64,000 nucleotides of DNA from VXYL01 sp963666465. GTDB lineage: Bacteria > Pseudomonadota > Gammaproteobacteria > Pseudomonadales > Azotimanducaceae. Both the position numbers and the translations under genes were made by a program. The DNA lies in NCBI GenBank assembly GCA_963666465.1, contig OY762824.1, positions 186,001-250,000 of the forward strand, given 5' to 3'. A model generated the notes under the pieces. The model saw only the letters and a program-made list of their open reading frames with translations. It was not told the origin of the DNA and made no database searches. Of the stretch, positions 47,952-57,198 are shown one piece after another; the stretch's first letter is position 1; every line of letters begins with the position of its first letter.

Positions 47952-48062
47952 CGACCCCTCAACCTGGCACATCCTCTACCGCCGCCCCGCCTTCGGGTTC
48001 CTCCACTCCGTGCGCCCACCCACAGCGACCCCTCAACCTGGCACATCCTCTACCGCCGCCCC
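47952..48062. repeat. two exact 37-bp direct repeats 37 bp apart
   Basis: A unit beginning CGACCCCTCAACCTGGCACA and ending CTACCGCCGCCCC occurs at 47952-47988 and 48026-48062 with a 37-base spacer. The spacing mimics one CRISPR spacer, but there are only two copies, no cas genes and no terminal GAAAC. It lies between an IS1380-type relic and a gene fragment. Confidence 0.6.
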
Positions 48063-48092
48063 CGTTAACAGGGGATCGGGAAGGAGAGGGCC

Positions 48093-48535
48093 CTGCGCAG
48101 GAGAAGCTGGGCATCGTCCGCGCTGGCGCCCGCGTGGTGACGACCCTTGCCCAGAGCCGCACGCCCTATGTTTGCGTGGTCATGCGCCAGCTATACGGCG
48201 TTGCCGGGGGCCTGCACCAACGCGGCGGCGACGCTCTCTACCGTCGCTTCTGCTGGCCCTCCACCCACGGCGGCTCCATGCACATCGAAGGCGGCGCCGC
48301 CATCGCCTACAAGCGCGAGATCGAGAACGCCCAGGACCCCGAGGCGAAGCGAAGGGAGATCGAAGCACGCCTGCAATCCATCTCGTCCCCCTTCCGCAAC
48401 GCCCACGCCTTCGGCATCGAGGAAATGATCGATCCTCGCGACACGCGGCCGTTGCTGGTGGACTTCACCGAGGACGCATGGCCGATCGTGAAGACGCAGC
48501 TTGGACCGCGCAGCGGGCCGACCTATACGCCGTAG
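48093..48535 (+). pseudogene. C-terminal fragment of an acyl-CoA carboxylase carboxyltransferase (beta) subunit
   Basis: The frame reads EKLGIVRAGARVVTTLAQSR, TPYVCVVMRQLYGVAGG, RFCWPSTHGGSMHIEGGAAI and ends RNAHAFGIEEMIDPRDTRPL, LVDFTEDAWPIVKTQ. These match the last quarter of biotin-dependent carboxyltransferases, where LRKxYGGAY, WPTAEIxVMG and the IDPRDTR motif occur. The N-terminal three quarters are absent, probably removed with the IS insertions upstream. No biotin carboxylase gene is in the window. Confidence 0.75.
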
Positions 48536-48707
48536 GGAGAAGCCGACCAACCTGTGCGCGAACGAAGCGCGTCGCAGATGTCGATCCGCCTGCCTGCGCG
48601 CCCAACTGGGCGGCGGCGGATGTCGGGTTCGGGGGCCAAGTCCGGCGCACAGCTAGCGCCACAAGAACCGTTGCCTTTCGACAACGCTTCCTGCCCCAGC
48701 CCAGGCC

Positions 48708-48760
48708 GTCCTGTCGGCATTCGGCCAGCTTGCGCCGTCCGAAGTCCGACAGGCTGCCGG
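48708..48760. repeat. dispersed palindromic repeat, copy A
   Basis: CCTGTCGG (from 48711) and CCGACAGG at the right end form inverted ends around GCATTCGGCCAGCTTGCGCC. A near-identical copy lies before icd at 63.7 kb. It looks like a MITE or REP-type element. The rest of the gap 48536-48777 shows nothing else. Confidence 0.6.
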
Positions 48761-48777
48761 CGCCCCTCGGACGCTTT

Positions 48778-49487
48778 TCAAAGCAACGTCCGAGCCCCTT
48801 CCCGCCGCTCCCCGTCGCCGTCATCCCGCAGCAGCCCCGCGTCGTTCTGCCGCACATCTCCGACGCGGCGGCTCACGGGCCGCGCCGACAGATCATTCGC
48901 GCCGTAGGGCCGCAGGAGCGGCATCGCGTCGGAAAGCGTCGCTTCCCGATCAAGCCAGTCCGCAAGCCCGTGCTCGCCAAGCATCGCCGGCATCCGGTCA
49001 TGCCACGGCTCCACGACGGAATTCGCCGCGACGGTGACAATGGCGTAGCTGACGAGCTTGAGCGGCCGACTCCAAGCCCAAAGCCCCGCAAAGGCCATCA
49101 CCCCTTGCGACTCGAACGCGCAAGGGCTGCCGCGCGCCCCTTCGGTGCGCCACTCATACCACCCGGTCGCCGGCACCAGGCAGCGCCGCCGCTCCGCGGA
49201 ATCCCGGAACGCCCGTCGCTCGCCGAGCGACTCCGCCCGAGCATTGATCATCCGCGCCGCAGACTTCCGGTCTCTCGCCCAGAACGGCGCCAACCCCCAA
49301 TGCGCCGTCTCCAGCACCGCTCCGTCCTGGCCCGGCCGACGCCGGATGACCGGCAACGAATCCGTGGGCGCACAGTTGTGGTTCGGTGAGAGTTCCTCGC
49401 CGGTCTCGTCCCCGAGCGTCTCAAAAGCATCGAATACGTCGCCCGCAACGCGGCCGCATCGGAGACGACGTTGTGGCGACCGCACAT
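48778..49487 (-). pseudogene. yedK: YedK/HMCES (SRAP) DNA-protein crosslink repair gene, frameshifted
   Basis: The start MCGRHNVVSDAAALR carries the catalytic Cys2 that bonds to abasic sites. Near 49450 the frame must shift by one to continue VFDAFETLGDETGEELSPNH, NCAPTDSLPVI, HWGLAPFWA, MINARAES, RCLVPATGWYEWR and the active-site EPWHDRMPAML. All conserved SRAP residues are present once the frame is corrected. As written, translation from the Cys2 start ends early; a GTG in the second frame would give a protein lacking Cys2. Either inactivated or a consensus error. Confidence 0.75.
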
Positions 49488-49564
49488 CCCTTCAGCGATC
49501 GGCCACGGTGAAGCAAAGGGAGGCCACAGGGGTCGCCAGTGCCAAGAGCCCCACCATCGGTGCC

Positions 49565-52500
49565 CTAAGACCCCAACCGGTACCGCAGCTTCACCACCAA
49601 CTGCTCGCCCAGGGTCTCCTCCCAGGTGTTGGCGAACATCCGCGAGTAATCCTGACGCAGGTATTCCGAGTCTCCATCGCCGGAAAGCCCAGCATTCGTC
49701 GTGTACACCACGAACAGGTCCGAAAGCGGCGCCAGTTCCCAGCGATAGCGGAGCTGGAAGTTCATGCGCGAGATGGCAAAGTTGTCGCTTGGCTGATCGG
49801 GCGCCGCCTGCGGAACCAGATCGCCGGCAGATTCCGGCGCCAGGAACGCCCGCTGTCCGTCCGCCTTGATGGCCACCCACTGCAGCGCGAGCCGGAAGTG
49901 CTGCCGCGCCGTGAGGAAGAAATCGAAATCAAGGTTCGGCGCCAGCTCCTCCGCCTCGTAGGTGACGAACCGCCCGCTGCCCCGATGCAGCAGCCAACCG
50001 TCGCGGTCGCGCAACCCGACCCCGAGATTCATCGTCAGCCGATCATTGGGCCGCCACGTCACGAAGCCTTGGGTGCGACGCGTTGCGTCGCCGAGCTCCT
50101 CCTCTCCCCACAGGTGCCGAACGATCCACGAAAGGCGACGCGATGGGTCGGATTCATACCGAACCTCGGTGCTCCACTGGTCCCCTACACGGAACACCCG
50201 CCCAGGGCTGCTCCAGTCGTCGTACTGCTGCGGCATCAAGTCGCCCGAGAACCGCAGCTGCGAAAGGTTCGGCAGCGTCAGCCTCTGATCGACGCCCATC
50301 CCGGCCCCAACCATGCGCCCGGCGCCGTTCCAAGACCCGGTGGTGAACAGATACGTCCGCATCTCTCGCAGCCGCTTCATGCCCGAACGGGAAAAGCGAT
50401 ACCGATAGCGGAACTTGCGCAGGTCATTGCGACGCAAATAGCCCATGTCGCGGATGTCCACCTTGTCGTCGAAGACGTCCACCGCCAGCATGTGCCGCTG
50501 GCCCTTGCTCGGCATGAAGTTGATGTCCACGATGCCGCCGCTGCCCCGCTCGCCGCCGACGACCTTGGACTGCAATACCTGCGCATCCGCCGTCCATGTG
50601 CCGCCGGGGCTCACCACATGCCCGTCCATGGCATGGACGTAAGCCTCGCGGCTCGGATGTGTGACCGCCGTGGACATCCAGCCCAGCGCCTGATAGCCGC
50701 CGTTCGCGTGCTCGTAGAGCAACCGGGCCGCACCGTAGTCGCGGCCGGGCGAGGTGAGCGTCATCGCGGAACCATCCGCCCCAACCGCCCGAAACTCGCC
50801 CTCGTCCTCCGCCGCGCCAAGGAGGCCAAAGCGAAACGCCCCCTGCTGTCCCGTGGCCTTGAGCGCGCCGAGAACCTCCGAGGGGCGGCGGAACTCGCTC
50901 GCATCCACCACCACGTCGTCCGGCACTTCCGGGCGCAGCGGTGCACTGCCGATGCGGCGCGTGTGCAACATCACCGTGTCGGCCTGGAAGCGCGAGTTGG
51001 TGGTGAAGATCTCCTGCCCTTCCTGGAAGAAAAGCCGCTTCTCGGGGAAGAACGTCTCGTAGCGGGTGAGGTTGACGATCACGTCGTCCGCCTCGACATT
51101 GCCGAAGTCCGGATTCAGCGTGCTCGTGAGCTGGAAGTTCGTCGAAGGCCGCCAAAACACGTCCAGCCCCGCCTTGCGCCCCATCCGCCCCGCCACCATG
51201 TCCCGGGTGGTCGAGACATAGGGCGTCGCGCTGTACTGCTGACGCGGGTTCACCTCGGAGAGCGCCAGCTTCTGGAACGCCGACATGAACCGCGGCAGCG
51301 TGAACGGCAGCGCCGGCCAACCGAGCCGCTCGTCGCGATGGGCGATCATGCGCGACGCATAAAGTCCCATTGCCCGGTCGCCTTCGAGCCTCGGCATGCT
51401 GACGAGCGACCAAGGGATGAAGAACTCCGCACTCCAGCCCGTGTCTGTGCGCGCCGAAGCGCCGTGCCACGCCCCGTCCCACGTATTGCTGAACTGCCGC
51501 TCCGGCAGGATGGTGCCGTCGGAGACGCTGCCGCCCAGAGACACCTGAAACCAGTAGCCGTAGCGCCCCTCGCCGGAGGTGTCGAGGGTGAAGGAGAAGT
51601 AGTCGCGCCGCAGATACTTGTCGCGCGACGACAACACCTGCACGAGTGTCGCCAGGTCCTGCACCATGTCTGCACCGACGTAGAGGCCCCGGTCGTTGTA
51701 GAAGATGCGCACCCGGGTTGGCAGATCACTCGGACGCAATGTGTCGGGATCGACCACGACAAACCGGTCATGCACCGCAAGCTCGCCCCACGCGTCGTCG
51801 TCAAGCACGCCATCGATCTGCACCCGCGAATCGTTGGCACGCCGCGCCAGGGGAATGTGGTCGTCGGTGGCCAGCAGCGAGAGCGCCGCGGCCTGAACGA
51901 AGTGCTCCTCATCGGGGAGCGGCGCCGCGCTTGTCGGCGGCGCAGTGGGGTCAAAAGGGCCCGCGCCGGCGACCTCCCCGGCACCTTGCGTGCTGGCCGC
52001 CATCGGAGCGGCGACCTGAGGCCCCACCGACGGCAAGGGATCCGCTGGCTCAGGCGGCAGGGCCACCGGAGGCACCACTTCAGCAGGTGCTACACGCGTT
52101 GAAGGCGCAACCGGCGCCACAGGAGCAGAGCGCGACTGCGTCGCACTCCCCCGCCGCAGACGATGTGCGCCGTAATCCTCCGGCGGCGGCTCGCCGAGCT
52201 CCTCGGGCAGCGCATCCGGCGCCGTCCTCTGTTCCACAGCGGTCGGAGTCGGAGCCTCAAGCGACTGCGCCGTCTCCGCTTCGATGGCCTTCAGCCAATC
52301 CTCCACCGACTGATCGTCCGAGAAGTCGGTCAGATAGTCCTCGCCGAGCAGCTCATCGTCCGACAGCAACAGATCGTCGCCAAGAAGCTCTTCGAGCAGC
52401 GAATCGTCAAGGTAGTTATCCACAGCCGGCATGGACGCATCGCTCGTGTCCCCCACAGGCGCCGCCGAACGGGACGCAGCAGGCGCCACCGAAGCTGCGG

Positions 52501-52822
52501 AAGGCACCGCCACAGCCGCGCCAACCCCCATCGATGCCCGCGTCGGAACGACCCATGCATCCGCATATCCGGCGCCCACAGCGGTCGCACGGTCGCCATC
52601 TGCACCAGCTACATCCTGATGCGGCCCAGCCACGACGCGATAGGCCGTGCCGTTCCCCGTCTCAAACGCTCGAGCCGAAAATTCCACCCCGACCTTCTGC
52701 GTCGCGGTCGCAGCCAGGTTCGCAGCCTGCTCCGCCCGCGAGAAACTGCCGATGACAACCCAGTAATCCGCACAGGCAAGCTGCGCGCAGAGGAGAAGCG
52801 AAAAAGCGGCCAGTCGGCGCAT
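49565..52822 (-). CDS. SPOR-domain plus DUF5916 outer-membrane beta-barrel protein
   Basis: The 1085-residue protein begins with a signal peptide (MRRLAAFSLLLCAQLACA) and a SPOR-like domain (YWVVIGSFSRAEQAANLAAT, about 20-95). An acidic Pro/Ala-rich linker (about 110-310) follows, then a carbohydrate-binding family 9-like domain (SRVQIDGVLDDDAWGELAVH, about 330-480) and a DUF5916 barrel (NFQLTSTLNPDFGNVEADDV, FFPEKRLFFQEGQEIF). It ends in alternating strands, GEQLVVKLRYRLGS. DUF5916 proteins are thought to sit in the outer membrane; substrate unknown. A SPOR domain, which binds septal peptidoglycan, is an unusual addition. Confidence 0.88.
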   Translation of the reverse strand: MRRLAAFSLLLCAQLACADYWVVIGSFSRAEQAANLAATATQKVGVEFSARAFETGNGTAYRVVAGPHQDVAGADGDRATAVGAGYADAWVVPTRASMGVGAAVAVPSAASVAPAASRSAAPVGDTSDASMPAVDNYLDDSLLEELLGDDLLLSDDELLGEDYLTDFSDDQSVEDWLKAIEAETAQSLEAPTPTAVEQRTAPDALPEELGEPPPEDYGAHRLRRGSATQSRSAPVAPVAPSTRVAPAEVVPPVALPPEPADPLPSVGPQVAAPMAASTQGAGEVAGAGPFDPTAPPTSAAPLPDEEHFVQAAALSLLATDDHIPLARRANDSRVQIDGVLDDDAWGELAVHDRFVVVDPDTLRPSDLPTRVRIFYNDRGLYVGADMVQDLATLVQVLSSRDKYLRRDYFSFTLDTSGEGRYGYWFQVSLGGSVSDGTILPERQFSNTWDGAWHGASARTDTGWSAEFFIPWSLVSMPRLEGDRAMGLYASRMIAHRDERLGWPALPFTLPRFMSAFQKLALSEVNPRQQYSATPYVSTTRDMVAGRMGRKAGLDVFWRPSTNFQLTSTLNPDFGNVEADDVIVNLTRYETFFPEKRLFFQEGQEIFTTNSRFQADTVMLHTRRIGSAPLRPEVPDDVVVDASEFRRPSEVLGALKATGQQGAFRFGLLGAAEDEGEFRAVGADGSAMTLTSPGRDYGAARLLYEHANGGYQALGWMSTAVTHPSREAYVHAMDGHVVSPGGTWTADAQVLQSKVVGGERGSGGIVDINFMPSKGQRHMLAVDVFDDKVDIRDMGYLRRNDLRKFRYRYRFSRSGMKRLREMRTYLFTTGSWNGAGRMVGAGMGVDQRLTLPNLSQLRFSGDLMPQQYDDWSSPGRVFRVGDQWSTEVRYESDPSRRLSWIVRHLWGEEELGDATRRTQGFVTWRPNDRLTMNLGVGLRDRDGWLLHRGSGRFVTYEAEELAPNLDFDFFLTARQHFRLALQWVAIKADGQRAFLAPESAGDLVPQAAPDQPSDNFAISRMNFQLRYRWELAPLSDLFVVYTTNAGLSGDGDSEYLRQDYSRMFANTWEETLGEQLVVKLRYRLGS

Positions 52823-53195
52823 TCGGCCCCCGGATCGAGACAGGCGCGAAGCATAGCACCTTGCGGCCCGAACGGGTCACATACGGTCAAGATCAAAGCC
52901 ACAACAGGACATCGGGGACGGCCTTGGCGGCGGGGGCATTCTGCCCTCGCAACACGCCGCAGGGCGCATCGGCGGAGGCGCGCACAACGGCCTGAATCAC
53001 AAAGGCTCCCCTACCCGTCGAAGATGCAGGGCGAATTGCGCTTCCGCGCTTTGCCGGGGCAGAATGCCCTCGCCTCGGCGTCCCGTCTCGCAGGAACGGC
53101 GACAACCGACATCGCAACAGGCCCTTCACCCCGCAAACCCGCGGAATCAAGCACCACGACCACCACATTGTCCGCTACAATCCGCCCCCTTGCTC
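52823..53195. other. intergenic region with inverted GGGCATTCTGCCC / GGGCAGAATGCCC segments
   Basis: No gene is supported here. Two related segments (GGGGCATTCTGCCCTCGC near 52937 and GGGGCAGAATGCCCTCGC near 53056) occur between the DUF5916 gene and the tRNA pair. The gap probably holds the DUF5916 promoter and the tRNA promoter. Confidence 0.4.
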
Positions 53196-53272
53196 GCTCC
53201 GATGGCCAAACTGGACAAGGCATCGGCCTACGAAGCCGGGGATTGCAGGTTCGAATCCTGCTCGGAGCGCCA
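53196..53272 (+). tRNA. tRNA-Arg (anticodon ACG)
   Basis: GCTCCGA pairs with TCGGAGC, with discriminator G and encoded CCA. The anticodon stem TCGGC/GCCGG encloses CTACGAA, giving ACG. The T arm GCAGGTTCGAATCCTGC is perfect. Confidence 0.95.
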
Positions 53273-53314
53273 GACCTTCAACGCCCTTGGCCAGCCCAAG
53301 GGCTCGAACCCACC

Positions 53315-53404
53315 GGAGAGGTGGCCGAGCGGCTGAAGGCGCTCCCCTGCTAAGGGAGTATGGGCTAAACCCCATCGAGGGTTCGAATCCCTCCCTCTCC
53401 GCCA
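53315..53404 (+). tRNA. tRNA-Ser (anticodon GCT)
   Basis: GGAGAGG/CCTCTCC acceptor, GCTCCCCTGCTAAGGGAG anticodon arm with GCT, a long variable arm and encoded CCA. Its 3' part is nearly identical to that of tRNA-Ser(GGA). It lies 42 bases after tRNA-Arg. Confidence 0.96.
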
Positions 53405-53961
53405 GATGTGGTCTATAAGTATTTGTTTTAATTGACTATTCTGGTTGTTATTTCGGCCAGTCCCCCCGTTTGGTCCCACATGCGGACCTCTATAGCCCGC
53501 CCGCCGGCCACGAATCGCCCCATCGCGTTCCCCCGCGTCTCCCGCCGTTCCGCGTTCCGCCGTTCCGGCCTCTGGTCCCACAAACCGTTCGTCATTGCGC
53601 CAAGACCGGCGCCGCGGCCCGACCCGATGGCCCCAATGCCCTCTGTCACCCTTCCTTCAACAGTCGCGGGACGCACGCGGAGGTGGACGCTCGCCGGGGC
53701 CGGGTGCGCTTCGCGCCCGTCTCCGTCCGCAACCGCGGGATGGCTCCGTCCTGGGCCAATCTCCGCAGTGCTTGTAGGCGTTCGTCGCGGCGACCACTCG
53801 GATGAAGATGCGCACGATAGCGGCTGTGGTGGCGGCTGTGCGCGGAACGGCTTCCCCCGCGGACAACGACGGGACAGCCCACGACGGCGTGGTGCCGATC
53901 GATCCGGACGCCGGAGGGCGGTGGGCCTGGATTGTCAACCGACCGCCCGAATCTGAGCCTT
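53405..53961. other. 557-bp region without a recognisable gene
   Basis: The region starts AT-rich just after the tRNA (an integration-site-like context) and becomes GC-rich. A short plus-strand frame (MKMRTIAAVVAAVRGTASPA near 53.80 kb) has no recognisable relative. Nothing else is supported. Confidence 0.4.
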
Positions 53962-54633
53962 CGCTAGGTGGCGGCGCGTGATGCGCGCAAGGGCTCTGCG
54001 AAGGGTCGGCATCCGAAGCCGCCAGACGGGAAGCCGAGGCCGGACGAGCAGGTCAACCTGACGGACGCGGACAGCGGGGTGATGAAGAAGAGCGAGCGTC
54101 ACGAGTGCCGGCAGGCGTACAACGCGCAGGCGGTGGTGGACGCGGACGGCAGCCAGCTGGTGCTGGGCTGTCGGGTGAGCCGGAGCGCGACCGACCGCCG
54201 GGAGCTGGTCGCGGACGTGGACGCGGTGCCGGCGGCGGTTGGGGTGCCGGATCGGGTTCTGGCGGACAACGGCTACGCGTCGGGAAGCGAGGTGGCGGAG
54301 CTGGAGGGCCGCGGCATGGACCTGCTGGTGGCGACGGGCGCGGAGGGCGGCCGGCGGCAGCACGACTTCCGCCCGGAGCCGGCGGAGGAGCGTCCGGCGA
54401 AGGAGCCGAAGGCGGAGTGGATCAAGGCGATGCGGGCGAAGCTGGACGAGGAGGGGAACCGGCAGCGCTACCGGGTTCGCAAGCACACGGTGGAGCCGGT
54501 GTTCGGGGTGGTGAAGCAGGCGATGGGGTTCCGTCAGTTCCTGCTGCGCGGCATCGAGAAGGTGGAGGGCGAGTGGTGCCTGGCGATGCTGGCGTACAAC
54601 TGCAAGCGGCTGCACAACCTCACGGCGGCGTGA
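53962..54633 (+). pseudogene. IS1182-family transposase, C-terminal fragment
   Basis: The reading NLTDADSGVMKKSERHECRQ, AYNAQAVVDADGSQLVLG, PDRVLADNGYASGSEVAELE, KHTVEPVFGVVKQAMGFRQF and LLRGIEKVEGEWCLAMLAYN is the catalytic half of IS1182 transposases. The N-terminal half is absent, and the sequence begins abruptly at about 53.96 kb. Confidence 0.85.
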
Positions 54634-54817
54634 ATCGGGGCTGGAAGCCGCCCCGGAACCCCGGATCCGGGCCTTCTCCAGCCCACCGGAGCCACATCGG
54701 CGACGACATCCCAGACCTGCCGCGCCGGACACGCCGCAATCGCCCGCCCGGATGCGGCAGTCCGAGAGCCCCGGGGGCGCACCCCCGTCCACAAGCCGCC
54801 AACATCCGCCTTCGCCG

Positions 54818-54838
54818 CCCAAAGTCCGACAGGCTGCT
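54818..54838 (+). repeat. probable right terminal repeat of the IS1182 element
   Basis: The end AAGTCCGACAGGCTGCTAG lies 200 bases after the transposase stop and exactly where a DUF3800 gene is cut. The core AAGTCCGACAGGCTG is shared with the dispersed palindromes at 48.7 and 63.7 kb. Confidence 0.5.
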
Positions 54839-55302
54839 AGCAGGAATCGCTCGGCCGAGGCGTGGTCTTCGCGACAGAAAAGGTCGAGCCGCCGGATCGC
54901 TTCCGCCAGTACGCTCACGTACATCGCGTTCGCCTCGTGGTTTCCGGGATCCGCCGTCTTCCGGATACCGAAATAGAAGACGTGTCCGCCCAGGTTCTGG
55001 ATCTTATTCAGCAGGCGGAACGTCGTCTGCCGCAGCTCAGGGTACTGCGTCACGTTCCTGACCGTGAAGAGGCTAGAGCCTTTCTTCTCCCAGACGGCCG
55101 GGTGCTCTCCCGAGCGCCGGATCTCGAAGTCCAGGAGATCGCACTTGCGTTGGTAGAACCATGTTCCGAAGCCCCGTACGACTTCGAGTGGCATGATGAA
55201 TCCGGCCAGCCCAAACACGGGACTGTCGTTATGCCTAGGGTGATCTCGGGCGATGTAAGGGCCTATGTGGCCAAACTCGTCGAGGTAAGCGATGTACGTC
55301 AT
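54836..55302 (-). pseudogene. DUF3800 gene truncated by IS1182
   Basis: It begins MTYIAYLDEFGHIGPYIARD, the DUF3800 start with the acidic DE pair, and continues GLAGFIMPLEVVRGFGTWFY, LFTVRNVTQYPELRQTTFRL and ANAMYVSVLAEAIRRLD. After about 155 residues the frame enters the IS1182 end. DUF3800 proteins have an RNase H-like fold and often lie in defence or mobile regions. The missing part would hold the last conserved acidic residues. Confidence 0.75.
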
Positions 55303-55739
55303 CGCGGCTCCAGATACACGAAAGCCCGCACTCACGTGCGGGCCTCGGAAGGAGGGCAGGAATCTCTCCAGCGCCTCGAATCGAACTATAGTCCGCCACC
55401 AACCCCCAGTCAACTCTTTGTCCCCTCGAACCCCTCGAAGAGCCGTCTCGGGCCGACACACCGACGCCGAGACCACGATCCAGGCGCTCCTCGGCGGGGC
55501 CCTCAACGATCTGTTTTGCCAAGCACGGCCTGGCCGAGATCGCAGATGCCGACTCCTGAACCGACCACGCCCCTACGACGTTCTTTCGTCCACGGGTTTG
55601 CCGGAAACCTCGGGGCGGCTCCCCCATCGCCGTCGCCGCCGACTCCGCGACCATGGCAAGTCAATCCGCGAACCGCCGCATTGTTTTCTCAATCTCATTG
55701 GCGCGTCTCACGCGAGTCAGCGCCCGTCCTTATCCCACA
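55303..55739. other. 437-bp gap without a supported gene
   Basis: Presumably the DUF3800 promoter region and the decayed 5' part of the next transposase. No motif was recognised. Confidence 0.35.
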
Positions 55740-56693
55740 GCTCGCGTTGTCCCTTCGCACGATGCCGGGCTTGCCGACGCTGTCCGCCTACCACCGCGTG
55801 GTCCATCCGGTTGCGCATCGTCGCGTTGGACAGACCCTGGCGCTGCCACTCGGCCCCCAGCGCCCGGACATCCCGTCCCTCCAGGCCCCTGGCCGGCAGG
55901 CCGCGCTAGCCGAGCCGGTGCAGCGTTTCCGCCGCCTGCGGTGAGAGCCCTGCGCAGGCGCGCCGACGGCGGCGCCGAGCACTTCCACCAGATGCTGGCA
56001 GCCACCGTCGTGGCGCCGGGCCAGTCGCGCGCGCTGCCGCTGCCGCCGGAGTTCGTGCGGCCCAGGACGGCGCCGCCAGGCAGGACTGCGAACGCCAGGC
56101 CGTCAAGCGCTGGCTGCAGCGACACGGCAGCCGCTGCGCCGCCCTGCGGCCGGTCTGCCTCGGCGACGACCTCCACGCCTGCCAGCCCGTCTGTCAGGCC
56201 ATGCTCGACGCCGGCGGCGACTTCCCGCTCACCTGCAGGCAACCCAGCCACAAGACCCTCCACGAGCATCTCGACGGCATCCGCCTGCCCACCCGCCGCC
56301 GCACTGTGGGCCGCGGCGCGAAGCGCCGCATCCACCGCCATCGCTGGATCAACGACCTGCCCATCCGCGACGGCGACGACGCCCTGCGCGTCAACTGGCT
56401 GGAGATCGCCAGCGCCCGACCGGACGGCGCCGTCACCTGCCGCGGCGCCTTCGTCGCCAGCCTCCACGTCGACCGCGACAACGTCGCCGAACTCGCCGAC
56501 TGCGCCCGCGCACGCTGGAAGATCGAGAACGAGACCTTCAACGTCCCAGGCAGCACGGCTGCCACCTCGAACACAACTTCGGCCACGGCAGGGACAACCT
56601 CGCCGCCGTGCTCGTCGTCCTCAACCTGCTCGCCTTCGCCCTGCACACCGCCTGCGAACTCGCCGAGACGCTCTGGCAGCAGGCCCGCCAGTG
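55740..56693 (+). pseudogene. DDE transposase relic of an unnamed IS group
   Basis: Frame pieces read FHQMLAATVVAPGQSRALPL, PPEFVRPQDG, QDCERQAVKRWLQRHGSRCA, PVCLGDDLHACQPVCQAMLD, AGGDFPLTCRQPSHKTLHEH, ARARWKIENETFNV and LHTACELAETLWQQARQ. This order matches a DDE transposase group known from QDCE..AVKRWL, YLGDDLF and RWKIENENFN motifs. Several frameshifts are needed. The strand and end at 56693 are clear; the start is estimated. Confidence 0.7.
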
Positions 56694-56955
56694 ATCGTGC
56701 TCGGCGTCAGCGAGGCCAGCGTGCCCCCCGGCCTTCGGCGACGTCTGGAGGGCATCGAGACGGCTGCCGTACTTCGTGGCGCGGTCTCCGGCTGTCGATT
56801 TCCGACGTTCGGGGCCGCGCCGGGGAGCGGCCGGTCAAGGCCGCTGGCGGATTCGGTTGGGCGAACGGCGCGGGCGGCGCCCGCAGGGCCGCCTTGACGG
56901 GCCGCGGGCGCGAGCCAGGCTCGAAGGAATCGACGCCGCGAGCGGCGTTGCCGGA

Positions 56956-57198
56956 TCAGCCCGCCTTCCGCAGCTCCTCGCGCACGACGCGGCGCAGCGT
57001 GTCCTCGAGTTCGTCGGCGGAGAGGTGCTCGCGCAGCGCCTGGTTGATGGCGGTCTGGTAGCCGCGGCCGGTGTCGGCGGCCCGGGCGCGGAACGCCGCC
57101 AGGATGTCCCGGTCGAGCATGATCGTGATGCGCGTCTTGCCGGGCTGTTTCAGGGCCGCGCCGCGGGCGGCGTCGGCGAGGTCATATTCCTTGCGCAT
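56956..57198 (-). CDS. brnA: BrnA-type antitoxin
   Basis: The 80-residue protein has RITIMLDRDILAAFRARAAD, a ribbon-helix-helix start, and the TGRGYQTAINQALREHL helix of BrnA. It would bind the toxin and repress the operon. Its ATG lies inside the end of the toxin gene (17-base overlap), the usual brnT-brnA arrangement. Confidence 0.85.
   Translation of the reverse strand: MRKEYDLADAARGAALKQPGKTRITIMLDRDILAAFRARAADTGRGYQTAINQALREHLSADELEDTLRRVVREELRKAG

Noticed and set aside
47952..48062. CRISPR array
   Set aside because: Only two repeats, GC-rich without typical ends, and no cas genes in the window.
49058..52102. A 1014-codon plus-strand open frame
   Set aside because: It is antisense to the DUF5916 gene, is rich in His/Arg/Pro and shows no domain; high GC keeps the opposite frame open.
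53228..53581. Minus-strand frame containing RDSNPRWG
   Set aside because: This is the well-known false peptide produced by reading antisense through tRNA genes.
53796..53980. Short plus-strand frame beginning MKMRTIAAVVAAV
   Set aside because: It looks faintly like a signal peptide but has no relative I recognise and no ribosome-binding site.
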